A DNA stretch of 64,000 bases from Amycolatopsis acidicola (GCF_007713735.2 NZ_VMNW02000017.1:1-64000), one strand, 5' to 3'; shown: positions 46,139 through 54,708, counted from the stretch's first letter. Notes: generated from the letters alone by a model not told the origin. Made by a program: numbers and translations.

Positions 46139-47487
46139 CGAGCGGCTCCTGTAGTGGTGGTGACCTTCGGCGTGGTGGTGATTTCTCCACGACGTAACGG
46201 GACGGTACACAAACTGGACACGACCGCCACCGCGATCATGTAGACCACGACCCAGCCCCAGCTGCCGCCACCTGCGACGATCAGGGCCGAGCCGAGCAGC
46301 GGCGAAAGCCCGCCGCCGAGGGTGGCGCCGAACTGTTGGGTGATCGACAGCCCGGTGTAGCGGACGTCGACCGGGTAGAGGTTGGCGAACAGCGCGGCCT
46401 GCGCGCCGTACATCGCGCCGTGCCCGACGGCCAGCCCGAGCGACATCGCCACGGTGATCAACACCGGGTTGCGCGTGTCCATCAGCAGGAAGAACGGAAC
46501 GGCAAGGACGAGCTGGAAGAGCGCGCCGGCGATGTAGAGGCGGCGCCTGCCGATGCGGTCGGACAACCGCCCGAAGTACGGCAGGGTCAGGCATTCCAGC
46601 GCGCAGGCGATCAGGATGCCCAGCAGCACCGGGGTCTTCGCCATGTGCAGTTGTGTTGTGGCGTAAGACAAAGCGACCACGTAGTAGACGTTGAACAGGC
46701 CGCTCTCGGCGATCTTGGCGACGATCGAGGCCAGCACGTCGCGCAGGTGGTGCTTGGCGACGGCGGCCACCGGGACCTTGTGCGAGTCGGCCTCGGCGCG
46801 GAATCGCCGGAATTCCGGGCTCTCACTGATCTTCAGCCGCAGGTACAGTCCGACCGCGATCAGCACGGCCGAGAGCAGGAACGGGATCCGCCACCCCCAG
46901 GACTCGAACTGCGCGTCCGTCATGACGGTGTCGAGGATCGACACGACGCCGACCGGGATCAGCACACCGGCGGGGGTGCCGATGTGCACGAGGCTGGTGT
47001 AAAAGCCCTGCCTGTTGCGCGGCGCGAACTCCATCGCCATCAGCACGCCGCCGCCGTACTCTCCGCCCATGCCGACGCCCTGCAGCAGGCGGATCACCAC
47101 GAGCAGGATCGGCGCGGCGATGCCGATGCTGCCGTAGGAGGGCAGCACGCCGATCAGCACCGTGCCGAGCCCCATGATCAGCAGGGTGGTGACCAGCATG
47201 GCCTTGCGGCCAAGCCGGTCGCCGAAATGCCCGAAGAGCACGCCGCCCAGCGGACGCGCGAGATAGCCGACGAAGAAGGTCGAAAACGACGCGAGCGCCC
47301 CCACCGCCGAGGACACCGAGGGAAAAAAGATCTTGTTGAAGACGAGCGCGGCAGTGGTCGCGTAGAGGGTGAAGTCGTAGTACTCCACCGTGGTGCCGAG
47401 CGCACTGGCGATGGCGACCCGGCGCGCGGCGGCACGGTCCACCGGCTGCGCGCCTCCGTCGTTCTCCGTTGAAACGGCTTCGGGCAT
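46135..47487 (-). CDS. MFS transporter, metabolite:H+ symporter (MHS) family
   Basis: This 450-residue permease has twelve predicted membrane segments. Its signatures are TTVEYYDFTLYATTAALVF, GHFGDRLGRKAML (the loop 2-3 motif) and RLLQGVGMGGEYGG, typical of MHS proteins such as ShiA, KgtP and ProP. These import organic acids, osmolytes or sugar acids with protons. The ATG at 47487 has AAAGGAG five bases upstream. It is the first gene of the minus-strand arm and faces the dehydratase gene across 94 bases with a palindromic operator candidate. It probably imports the substrate of the cluster. Confidence 0.94.
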   Translation of the reverse strand: MPEAVSTENDGGAQPVDRAAARRVAIASALGTTVEYYDFTLYATTAALVFNKIFFPSVSSAVGALASFSTFFVGYLARPLGGVLFGHFGDRLGRKAMLVTTLLIMGLGTVLIGVLPSYGSIGIAAPILLVVIRLLQGVGMGGEYGGGVLMAMEFAPRNRQGFYTSLVHIGTPAGVLIPVGVVSILDTVMTDAQFESWGWRIPFLLSAVLIAVGLYLRLKISESPEFRRFRAEADSHKVPVAAVAKHHLRDVLASIVAKIAESGLFNVYYVVALSYATTQLHMAKTPVLLGILIACALECLTLPYFGRLSDRIGRRRLYIAGALFQLVLAVPFFLLMDTRNPVLITVAMSLGLAVGHGAMYGAQAALFANLYPVDVRYTGLSITQQFGATLGGGLSPLLGSALIVAGGGSWGWVVVYMIAVAVVSSLCTVPLRRGEITTTPKVTTTTGAAR

Positions 47488-47518
47488 GGTCACTCCTTTG
47501 ATTCCGTGCAAACTAGAA

Positions 47519-47541
47519 TATCAGATCTTTCATCTCTGATA
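47519..47541. promoter_or_regulatory. Palindromic operator candidate TATCAGA-N9-TCTGATA
   Basis: Perfect inverted heptamers at 47519-47525 and 47535-47541 lie in the A/T-rich core of the divergent intergenic region between the transporter-dhaKL arm and the dehydratase arm. GntR/FCD regulators bind symmetrical sites of this length. A GntR gene closes the plus-strand arm. Confidence 0.6.
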
Positions 47542-47581
47542 CTATGCACCTGAAGCACCGCGTGAGAACGGAGAACCACCC

Positions 47582-48481
47582 ATGTCAAAGCTCGAACTGC
47601 AGGGGATCATCGCCACGGTGGTCACCCCCTTCGACGCGAAGGACGAGGTCGACTACGACCTGCTGCGGGGCGAGATCAAGTACCTGCTCGACTCCGGCGT
47701 CACGGCGATCTGCGCCTGCGGCAGCACCGGCGAGGGGCACACCCTCTCCGCCGAGGAGAGCGCCCGGATCTGCGCCACCGTGGTCGAGGAGGTCGCCGGG
47801 CGGGTGCCGGTGATCGGCGGGGTGATCCAGAACTCGACCGCGCAGGCCATCCGGTACGGCAAGGCGCTCAAGGAAGCGGGCGTCGACGCGCTGCAGGTCA
47901 CGCCGGTGCACTACGTGTTCTCGCCGTCCGAGGACGAGAGCGTCGAGTACTACCGGAAGATCGCGGCCGAGGTCGGGCTGCCGATCGTGCTGTACAACGT
48001 GGTGCCGTGGGCGCTGCTGGGCGTGGACGTGATCGAGCGGCTCACCGAGATCCCGGAGATCATCGCGGTGAAGCAGAGCGGTGGCGACATCCACCTGCTG
48101 GCGCAGATCCTGCACCGGGTCAAGGACAAGATCACCGTGCTGGCCGCGCTGGACGATCTCCACTACCCGTCGTTCGTGATGGGCGCGCACGGGGCGCTGG
48201 CGGCGATTCCGACTGTGACGCCGAAGCTTTCGGTGCAGCTGTGGGATGCCGTACAGCGTGGTGATCACGAAGAGGCGCTGCGCCTGCACAACGTGATCCT
48301 CGGTGTGTGGACGGCGATCGACGGGCCGAACCTGCCCGCGCGCATCAAGGCGGCGCTGGAGCTGCAGGGCCGCCAGGGCGGGCTGCCGCGGCACCCGTTC
48401 ACCCCGGCCACCGACGCCGAGCGCGCGACCATCAGCACCGCACTGGAGGCCGCGGGTCTGCTGGCGGAGCAGGGAAAATGA
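47582..48481 (+). CDS. DapA-family aldolase/dehydratase (keto-deoxy sugar-acid type)
   Basis: This 299-residue TIM-barrel enzyme forms a Schiff base with a keto acid. The catalytic Lys is in IIAVKQSGGD (near 164), the Tyr in IVLYNVVPW (near 138) and the carboxylate-binding loop in CGSTGEGHTL. Family members include dihydrodipicolinate synthase, N-acetylneuraminate lyase and keto-deoxy-sugar-acid dehydratases. The next gene resembles ketoglutarate semialdehyde dehydrogenase. That pair is the lower half of the glucarate/galactarate or pentonate oxidative routes, so a 5-dehydro-4-deoxyglucarate or keto-deoxy-pentonate dehydratase is favoured. The gene is first in a three-gene run and its stop overlaps the next start. 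Confidence 0.88.
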   Translation: MSKLELQGIIATVVTPFDAKDEVDYDLLRGEIKYLLDSGVTAICACGSTGEGHTLSAEESARICATVVEEVAGRVPVIGGVIQNSTAQAIRYGKALKEAGVDALQVTPVHYVFSPSEDESVEYYRKIAAEVGLPIVLYNVVPWALLGVDVIERLTEIPEIIAVKQSGGDIHLLAQILHRVKDKITVLAALDDLHYPSFVMGAHGALAAIPTVTPKLSVQLWDAVQRGDHEEALRLHNVILGVWTAIDGPNLPARIKAALELQGRQGGLPRHPFTPATDAERATISTALEAAGLLAEQGK

Positions 48482-49908
48482 GCACGACGTCCGAAGTGGA
48501 CAGTGTCGTAACGGCGGCGGCCTCGGCGGCGCGCTGGGCCGAAGACCTCCCGCGGGACGACCGCGCGGCGTTGCTCGAAGCGATGGCCGACGAACTCGAG
48601 GCCGACGGCGACGCGATCGTCGAACTGGCCGATCGTGAGACCTCGCTGGGCGAAAAGCGCCTACGGGGCGAGCTGACCAGGACCGCATACCAGCTGCGCC
48701 TGTTCGGTGAAACCGTCCGCGAGGGCGGGTATCTCGAGGCGGTCGTCGACCACGCCGGGGACACGCCGATGGGGCCGCGCCCGGACCTGCGCCGGATGCT
48801 GGTGCCGCTCGGCCCGGTCGCGGTTTTCGGCGCGAGCAACTTCCCGCTGGCGTTCTCGGTGCCGGGCGGCGACACGGCGGCCGCGCTCGCCGCGGGCTGT
48901 CCCGTCGTCGTGAAGGCGCATCCGGCGCACCCGGAAACCTCCCAGCGCTGTTTCGACGCGCTTTCCCGTGCGGCGCAAGCGAAAGGTGCACCATCGGGGT
49001 TGCTCGGGCTGGTGTTCGGGCAGCAGGCCGGGGTCGACCTGATCACGCATCCGGCGATCAAGGCCGCGGCGTTCACCGGCTCGCCCGCCGGTGGCCGCGC
49101 GCTGGGCGAGCTGGCCGCGAACCGGCCCGAGCCCATCCCGTTCTACGGCGAGCTGGGAAGTATCAACCCGGTCGTCGTCACCGCCGCGGCCGCGGCGGAG
49201 CGTTCGGAGCAGCTGGCGAGCGGCCTGGCCGGGTCGGCACTGCAAGGAGCCGGCCAGTTCTGCACGAAGCCCGGGCTGGTGTTCCTGCCGGATTCCGAGG
49301 CAGGGCAACGCATCGCGGACGGGATGGCCGAGGTTTTCCGGACCAGGCCGGAGCAGACCATGCTCACGCCCGGCATCCGCGAGGCGTTCGAACGCCGGGC
49401 GGACGAGCTCGCCACGCAGGGAGTGGCCGAGGTCGTGCATGAGGCGGGCGGGCGGCTGTTCTCGGTGTCCGCCAAGGAGTTCACGGAGCCGATGGCCGAC
49501 GAGTGCTTCGGCCCCGCGACCGTCCTCGTCCGCTACACGGGCGAAGACGATCTGGACGCGGCGTTGGCGAAGGTCCCCGGCTCGCTGACGGCAACGGTGC
49601 ACAAAGGACAGTCGGACGACGTGACCGAGCTGGTGCGGACCCTGCGTTCGCGCAGCGGCCGGGTGCTGTTCGACGGCTACCCGACCGGCGTCGCCGTGTC
49701 CTGGGCGCAAAATCATGGCGGCCCGTGGCCGTCCACCACTTCGGCGTTGCACACGTCGGTGGGGATGACTTCGGTGCGGCGGTTCCTGCGGCCGGTCACG
49801 TGGCAGGACGCGCCGGAGGCGGTGTTGCCGCCGGAACTGCTGGACGAGCCGGCGGACCGATTCCGGGTGCCGCGGCGCGTCGATGGGCGATGGCAGGCAC
49901 GCGGGTAG
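48478..49908 (+). CDS. Aldehyde dehydrogenase, 2,5-dioxovalerate (ketoglutarate semialdehyde) type
   Basis: This 476-residue NAD(P)-dependent enzyme would oxidise 2-oxoglutarate semialdehyde to 2-oxoglutarate. The nucleotide site GPVAVFGASNFPLAFS with GGDTAAALAAGCPVVVKAH is the pattern of the ketoglutarate semialdehyde subfamily rather than of betaine or retinal enzymes. The catalytic Cys lies in GAGQFCTKPGL (near 262) and Glu in FYGELGSINP (near 225). It overlaps the preceding gene in ATGA and is followed after 49 bases by the GntR regulator. Confidence 0.9.
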   Translation: MSTTSEVDSVVTAAASAARWAEDLPRDDRAALLEAMADELEADGDAIVELADRETSLGEKRLRGELTRTAYQLRLFGETVREGGYLEAVVDHAGDTPMGPRPDLRRMLVPLGPVAVFGASNFPLAFSVPGGDTAAALAAGCPVVVKAHPAHPETSQRCFDALSRAAQAKGAPSGLLGLVFGQQAGVDLITHPAIKAAAFTGSPAGGRALGELAANRPEPIPFYGELGSINPVVVTAAAAAERSEQLASGLAGSALQGAGQFCTKPGLVFLPDSEAGQRIADGMAEVFRTRPEQTMLTPGIREAFERRADELATQGVAEVVHEAGGRLFSVSAKEFTEPMADECFGPATVLVRYTGEDDLDAALAKVPGSLTATVHKGQSDDVTELVRTLRSRSGRVLFDGYPTGVAVSWAQNHGGPWPSTTSALHTSVGMTSVRRFLRPVTWQDAPEAVLPPELLDEPADRFRVPRRVDGRWQARG

Positions 49909-49957
49909 GCGGCGGACACTAAGATCGCGCGGGTCGATCGCAAGGAGGTGAGGCGGG

Positions 49958-50638
49958 ATGGCGCCGGACGTCGAGATCGTGACGGACAAGTTGTCCGAGC
50001 AGATCTACCGCCTGCTGCGGAACCGGATCGTGCACGGGAGGCTCGAGCCGGGGCAGCGGATCGACCTGCCCGCGATGATCGCCGAGCTCGGGATTTCGAA
50101 GACCCCGCTGCGGGAGGCGCTGGCCAGGCTGGAGATCGACGGCCTGGTCAGCACCAAACCGCGGTCGGGCACCTTCGTCGCGCGGCTGACCACCAAGGAC
50201 ATCCGCGAGGTGTGCGACCTGCGGCGCGGGATCGAATGGGCCGCAGCCGCGGATGCGGCGCGGAACATCCCGGAGGACCTGCTGCACGAGCTGCGGGCCG
50301 AGATCACGGAGGCGGAGCGCAAGGCCGAAGACGGGGATTACGAGCCCTTCTTCGAGAGCGACCAGCGCCTGCACCAGACGATCATGACGTACTCGCGCAA
50401 CGAACGGCTGATCCGCGTGCGTGATTCGGTGGAGGCCTACGTGCAGTGGATGCGCGTCGTCGGCGCCACCGGCACGCACCGCATCTCGGGGTCGACGCGG
50501 CGGCATCTGGAGATCGTGGACGCGATGCTGGCCAGGAAGCCCGCGGCCACGGCGTCGAAGCTGGCGGTGCACATCGAGGAGGTCAAGATCTGGACCATCG
50601 AGGACTTCGAGAAACTCGGCCTCGACAAGCGTCCATAA
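49958..50638 (+). CDS. GntR-family regulator, FCD type
   Basis: This 226-residue regulator has an N-terminal winged helix (LSEQIYRLLRNRIVHGRLEPG, then ISKTPLREALARLE) and a C-terminal FCD helical bundle whose metal-site residues are visible as DQRLHQTI, STRRHLEI and VHIEEV. FCD regulators sense carboxylic acids and often repress neighbouring catabolic genes. It closes the dehydratase-dehydrogenase run, and the palindrome at 47519 is the likely target. AAGGAGG lies upstream, with a long 10-base spacing to the ATG. Confidence 0.92.
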   Translation: MAPDVEIVTDKLSEQIYRLLRNRIVHGRLEPGQRIDLPAMIAELGISKTPLREALARLEIDGLVSTKPRSGTFVARLTTKDIREVCDLRRGIEWAAAADAARNIPEDLLHELRAEITEAERKAEDGDYEPFFESDQRLHQTIMTYSRNERLIRVRDSVEAYVQWMRVVGATGTHRISGSTRRHLEIVDAMLARKPAATASKLAVHIEEVKIWTIEDFEKLGLDKRP

Positions 50639-50645
50639 CGGACAG

Positions 50646-50885
50646 TCAGTCCAGGTGCGTCAGCAGTTCTTCCAGTGCTTTGCGCCCCGTCGGCACCGCC
50701 GAGCGCCCGGCGACCGCGACCGCAGGTCAGCCCAGCGCGACGGCATGCCGCGCCTGCCAAGGGGGAACGAACCCCACGAGCCGCGCGGCCTCGACGATCT
50801 CGGTCACCTCGTCCTCGGTGACCGCCTCCCCGGTGAACCATCGCGTCGCCCGCAACCCCGTGATCAGTTCGTATGCGCCGCCCAT
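50646..50885 (-). pseudogene. Nitroreductase-family remnant
   Basis: The upstream end encodes MGGAYELITGLRATRWF then TEDEVTEIVEAARLVGF, the usual N-terminus of a nitroreductase-like FMN protein. It reaches a stop at 50727. In the same frame after the stop the DNA encodes GRKALEELLTHLD and a second stop, matching the usual C-terminal tail of the family. About 150 residues of the middle are missing. An internal deletion plus a stop therefore left a remnant. Confidence 0.6.
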
Positions 50886-50974
50886 GCCGCTCAAGCTACT
50901 GACCGGCGCTCCGGCCCGGCCGTGTCGGCCGGCCATGTGCGCGACCCCCGACCGCTCCCGATCGCGATCAGCGC

Positions 50975-51430
50975 CTACTGCCCCGCCGGCAGCGCCAGTT
51001 TCCCCAGCGCGTCGACCAACGGCGCCAGCTCGGGCAGCTCCTCCGCCCCGGCCAGTGCGCCGGCGAGCGCCCCGTCGTGGGTCGGGCGCGCGTCATCGAG
51101 CAACGCCTGCCCCGCCTTGGTGACCTCGGTGTAGATGCCGCGCCGGTCGTCGGCACACAGGTAGCGCTCCAGCAAACCGCGCGCCTCCAGGCGGGCCACC
51201 AGCCGCGTCGTGGCGGACTGGCTCAGCACCACGGCATTGGCCAACTGGTTCATCCGCAGATGAAAACCGTCCTGCCGCGCGAGCACGTCAAGCACGGTGT
51301 ATTCGCTCACGGACAGCTTGTGCGACTGCTGCAACGCGCGCTCGAGCTTGTCCTCGATCCGCGCGTGCAACGCGGCAAGCGTGCGCCAGCCCTGCGCCCG
51401 GGCTTCGACGGCGTCGTCGTCGAGTGACAC
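50975..51430 (-). CDS. MarR-family transcriptional regulator
   Basis: This 151-residue regulator has the MarR layout: dimerisation helix (LERALQQSHKLSVSEYTVL), HTH (MNQLANAVVLSQSATTRLV) and wing (YLCADDRRGIYTEVTKAG). It starts at GTG 51430 and diverges from an MFS efflux gene across 119 bases that contain TTGCA-type inverted half-sites. That is the standard repressor-plus-pump arrangement. A drug- or phenolic-responsive repressor is likely. Confidence 0.92.
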   Translation of the reverse strand: MSLDDDAVEARAQGWRTLAALHARIEDKLERALQQSHKLSVSEYTVLDVLARQDGFHLRMNQLANAVVLSQSATTRLVARLEARGLLERYLCADDRRGIYTEVTKAGQALLDDARPTHDGALAGALAGAEELPELAPLVDALGKLALPAGQ

Positions 51431-51513
51431 GGTTCACCGCTCCTCTCGGCTCATCCACCTCGCCCCTTCATCATTGCATGCTACGGTAGGCGACGCGTGC
51501 AATTACCCGCGTG

Positions 51514-51527
51514 TGCAACTATTGCAA
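51514..51527. promoter_or_regulatory. MarR operator candidate
   Basis: TGCAA-CTA-TTGCA is a perfect inverted repeat, 22 bases before the efflux gene. Further TTGCA/TGCAA half-sites lie at about 51474-51478 and 51498-51502 in the same divergent gap. Confidence 0.55.
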
Positions 51528-51549
51528 ACGTCTCCTAAAGGAAGGGATC

Positions 51550-52725
51550 ATGCCTGCCGCCCTGTTCGCGTTGGCGCTGAGCGCCTTCGGCATCGGCACG
51601 ACCGAGTTCGTGATCATGGGCCTGTTGCCCGAGGTCGCGGGCGATTTCGGGGTGTCCATCCCGACCGCGGGCCTGCTCATCTCGGGGTACGCCCTGGGCG
51701 TCGTGGTCGGCGCTCCGACGCTCACCGCCTTGGGCTCCCGCGTGCCCCGCAAGACCGTGCTGGTCTCGCTGATGGGCTTGTTCATCCTCGGCAATCTCAT
51801 CTCCGCGCTGGCCCCGAGCTACGGGCTCCTGATGACCGGGCGGGTGGTCGCGGCCCTGTCGCACGGCGCGTTCTTCGGCGTGGGCTCGGTCGTCGCGGCT
51901 TCCCTTGTCGCACCGTCGAAACAGGCGAGCGCGATAGCGATGATGTTCACCGGGCTGACCGTCGCCAACGTGCTCGGCGTCCCGGGCGGGACGGCGCTCG
52001 GCCAGGCCTTCGGCTGGCGGTCCACGTTCTGGGCGGTGAGCGCGCTCGGCGTCGCCGGGCTGATCGGCATCGCCGCGCTCGTCCCGAAACAGACCACGAC
52101 GGCGGGAGCCGGGCTGCGCAAGGAGCTCGCGGTGTTCCGGCGGCCGCAGGTGTGGCTCGCGCTGGCGATGACCACGCTCGGCTTCGGTGGGGTGTTCGCG
52201 TCGTTCACCTACATCACGCCCATGATGACCGGGGTCGCCGGCTTCCCGGGCGGCGCCGTCACGTGGCTGCTGGTGCTGTTCGGGGTCGGGCTCGTCATCG
52301 GCAACGTGGTGGGCGGGCGGGCCGCGGACCGTTCGCTCATGCCGAGCCTCTACGTGATCCTGGCCGCGCTGTCCGTGGTACTGCTGGTATTCGTGTTCAC
52401 CGCGCACTCTCAGCTGCCGGCCGCCATCACCATCCTGGCGTTCGGGATGGCCGGGTTCGCCACCGTGCCACCCCTGCAGGCCAGGGTGATGGCCAAGGCC
52501 GAGGGTGCCCCCGCGCTGGCCTCGGCGGCCAACATCGGCGCCTTCAACCTCGGCAACGCCGGCGGCGCCTGGCTCGGCGGCCTCGCGATCGAACACGGGC
52601 TCGGGTACACCGCGCCGAACTGGATCGGCGCGGTGCTGGCCGCCGCCGGATTGGTGGTGGCGGTGATCTCCGGTCTGCTGGACCGGGTCCGCCGCACCGA
52701 ACCGGCTCTGTCCACTGTGCACTGA
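51550..52725 (+). CDS. MFS efflux transporter, DHA1 type
   Basis: This 391-residue, twelve-helix exporter starts at ATG 51550 with AAAGGAAGG upstream. It has ALSAFGIGTTEFVIMGLLPE at the N-terminus and GVPGGTALGQAFGWRSTFW (motif C, antiporter signature) as in AraJ/CmlA/YdhP drug:H+ antiporters. It probably exports a toxic compound or sugar derivative. A MarR gene diverges from it, and an aldo/keto reductase follows within 17 bases. Confidence 0.93.
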   Translation: MPAALFALALSAFGIGTTEFVIMGLLPEVAGDFGVSIPTAGLLISGYALGVVVGAPTLTALGSRVPRKTVLVSLMGLFILGNLISALAPSYGLLMTGRVVAALSHGAFFGVGSVVAASLVAPSKQASAIAMMFTGLTVANVLGVPGGTALGQAFGWRSTFWAVSALGVAGLIGIAALVPKQTTTAGAGLRKELAVFRRPQVWLALAMTTLGFGGVFASFTYITPMMTGVAGFPGGAVTWLLVLFGVGLVIGNVVGGRAADRSLMPSLYVILAALSVVLLVFVFTAHSQLPAAITILAFGMAGFATVPPLQARVMAKAEGAPALASAANIGAFNLGNAGGAWLGGLAIEHGLGYTAPNWIGAVLAAAGLVVAVISGLLDRVRRTEPALSTVH

Positions 52726-52742
52726 AAGGAAATGCCACCCGA

Positions 52743-53561
52743 ATGAATACGATCACCCTGAACAACGGCGTCACCATGCCGCAACTGGGATACGGCGTCT
52801 TCCAGGTGCCCGAAGCCGAGACGCGGGAAGCCGTCCGGAACGCGCTGGAAGCCGGGTACCGCAGCATCGACACGGCCACCGTCTACGGGAACGAGGCCGG
52901 AGTCGGCCGCGCCATCGCCGAGTCCGGGCTGCCGCGCGACGAGCTGTTTGTCACGACGAAGCTCTGGAACAGCGACCAGGGTTACGACGAAGCGCTGCGC
53001 GCCTTCGAGAACAGCCGGAAGCTGCTCGGCCTCGAGTACGTCGACCTGTACCTCATCCACTGGCCGGTGCCGGAGCTGGACCAGTACGCCGAGTCCTGGC
53101 GCGCGCTGGAAAAGCTCCACGCCGACGGGCTCGTCCGCGCCATCGGCGTGTCGAACTTCCAGCCCTCGCACCTGGAGCGACTCGGCGGCGACGTGGTCCC
53201 GGCGGTGAACCAGATCGAGTTGCACCCGTACCTGACCCAGGTCGAGGCACGGAAGTACAACGCCGAGCACGGCATCGCGACCGAAGCGTGGAGCCCGCTC
53301 GCGAAGGGCGGCGCCCTGCTCGCGGACCCGGTGGTGCGGAGGCTCGCCGAGTCCTACGACCGCAGCCCGGCCCAGATCGTGCTGCGCTGGCATCTGCAGC
53401 TGGGCAATGTGGTGATCCCGAAATCGGTCACCCCGGCGCGGATCCGGGAGAACCTCGCGGTGTTCGACTTCGACCTGACCGAGGCCGACGTCGCCGCTCT
53501 GTCCACTTTGGATCGGGGCGAGCGCACCGGCCCTGACCCGGACACGTTCAACGTGCACTGA
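52743..53561 (+). CDS. Aldo/keto reductase
   Basis: This 272-residue NADPH-dependent reductase has the catalytic tetrad in SIDTATVYGNE (Asp, Tyr), TTKLWN (Lys) and LIHWPVP (His), with IPKSVTPARIRENL as the cofactor-phosphate site. The length fits the AKR5-like bacterial group (2,5-diketo-D-gluconate reductase relatives). It sits directly after the MFS pump in the MarR-controlled unit, suggesting carbonyl detoxification together with export. A 12-bp terminator hairpin begins 9 bases after the stop. Confidence 0.94.
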   Translation: MNTITLNNGVTMPQLGYGVFQVPEAETREAVRNALEAGYRSIDTATVYGNEAGVGRAIAESGLPRDELFVTTKLWNSDQGYDEALRAFENSRKLLGLEYVDLYLIHWPVPELDQYAESWRALEKLHADGLVRAIGVSNFQPSHLERLGGDVVPAVNQIELHPYLTQVEARKYNAEHGIATEAWSPLAKGGALLADPVVRRLAESYDRSPAQIVLRWHLQLGNVVIPKSVTPARIRENLAVFDFDLTEADVAALSTLDRGERTGPDPDTFNVH

Positions 53562-53570
53562 CCTGGCTGA

Positions 53571-53600
53571 TGGTGGGGGCCGCGAGCCCGGCCCCCACCA
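53571..53600 (+). terminator. Terminator hairpin after the aldo/keto reductase
   Basis: TGGTGGGGGCCG (53571-53582) pairs perfectly with CGGCCCCCACCA (53589-53600) across a six-base loop, nine bases after the stop codon. Confidence 0.7.
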
Positions 53601-53601
53601 C

Positions 53602-53945
53602 GCCGGATCAGTCGGCCAGTGCCTCGGGGACGACGCCGCACAAAGAGCTCACGCGGAACCGAAGCTACGAGAGCACCCCACCTTGAGCGAGCACCGACAA
53701 TTCGCGGCCAACTGCTGAGCAAGACTCCGCAGTATGACCACGAAAACCCGCGCCGCAGCGGGTGGAGAGGCACGGCCGACGCCGCAAGAAGAGCTCGCGC
53801 GGAAACGGAAACTACGGGAGCCGCCCACCTCGAACGCCATCACCCAAACCGAGATGCCACCGCCCACGAACGCGGACTGGCGCGCCCGCCCCGAAGGCGG
53901 TGACAGCTCGAAGACAGCGCCGGATCAGTCGGCCAGTGCCTCGGG
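53602..53945. repeat. Scrambled direct repeats in the gap before the STAS gene
   Basis: A 27-base sequence beginning GCCGGATCAGTCGG occurs at 53602-53628 and again at 53919-53945. The second copy is the last codons of the STAS gene. A second, imperfect repeat of about 50 bases beginning CGACGCCGCA lies at 53631-53680 and 53777-53826. The unit order differs between copies, so this looks like old duplication debris rather than a tandem array. The ~360-base gap holds no convincing gene. Confidence 0.65.
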
Positions 53946-54299
53946 ACGGTTGCGGCACACGGTGATCTCCTGATCGAGGCCGGTCAGCTGGAGCGGACGC
54001 GCCGTGGCGTTGCTCTCCGCGACGACGCGCAGCGACGTCCGCTCACCGGCTTCCTGGTGCGCCGCGACCAAGGCGGTGAGCCCCGCGGAGCCGAGGAAGT
54101 CCACCCCACTCAGGTCGACGACCAGCCGCTCCGGCCGGTCACGCAGCGCAGCCATCAGCGCCTTCTCGAACTCCGGAGCGGTGACCATGTCGATGTCCCC
54201 CGACACGGCGAGTACCGCGGCCTCACCGTGCTTCTCCACGGTGACCTGCACGATCTGCCCGCTCTGGGTACCGGCTTGGGTCGAATCGGCTTCACTCAC
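53925..54299 (-). CDS. STAS-domain anti-sigma factor antagonist
   Basis: This 124-residue single-domain STAS protein has alternating strands and helices, with the phosphorylatable Ser in VDFLGSAGLTAL, as in SpoIIAA/RsbV. Such proteins bind anti-sigma kinases when unphosphorylated and so release a sigma factor. No anti-sigma kinase or sigma gene adjoins it, so the partner is elsewhere. Its last codons are duplicated at 53602. Confidence 0.92.
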   Translation of the reverse strand: MSEADSTQAGTQSGQIVQVTVEKHGEAAVLAVSGDIDMVTAPEFEKALMAALRDRPERLVVDLSGVDFLGSAGLTALVAAHQEAGERTSLRVVAESNATARPLQLTGLDQEITVCRNRPEALAD

Positions 54300-54318
54300 G
54301 GCGTAAATATCTCACAGC

Positions 54319-54708
54319 TCAAGGGACAACTCCCATCAACGGACTGGTTGTGCGCGAGGCCCGGCCGCGCCGGAACAGGACACGCTCCGGCCGGGCGGCG
54401 GGAGCCTGGTCGTCGCGGACCACATCGTCGGCGGCAGCGTGCGACACGGGCCGGAACAACGAATGTTCGACGACGGCGACCACAGCACATACCTCCGGAC
54501 GGGGCCAGCGGGCCAGGACACCCAGCGAGACCTCCGCGGCTGTGCTTTCAACCGCTTCTGGCCACTGTTTAGCATGGACAGAACGGTCTGTACAGCCCGG
54601 CTGGGGCACCTGGCGTAACGGCACCAGGCAGTTCGCCGTCGCCGAGAGAATACTCACGATCAGTGACCGGACAGGCAAAAGCGCACCGCGGAACCCGATG
54701 GGCCGCAC
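54319..54708 (-). CDS. Doubtful hypothetical protein upstream of the STAS gene
   Basis: This 129-codon frame lies in the ~460-base gap between the STAS and whiB genes. Third-position G/C is high over the second half (VSLGVLARWPRPEVCAVVAV onward), which favours coding, but no family is recognised and no ribosome site is evident. A shorter start inside is possible. If it is not a gene, the gap contains nothing else that I can identify. Confidence 0.25.
   Translation of the reverse strand: MRPIGFRGALLPVRSLIVSILSATANCLVPLRQVPQPGCTDRSVHAKQWPEAVESTAAEVSLGVLARWPRPEVCAVVAVVEHSLFRPVSHAAADDVVRDDQAPAARPERVLFRRGRASRTTSPLMGVVP

Noticed and set aside
51535..53558. Minus-strand frames opposite the efflux pump and the aldo/keto reductase.
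   Set aside because: Low-complexity antisense translations; both plus-strand genes carry clear family motifs.
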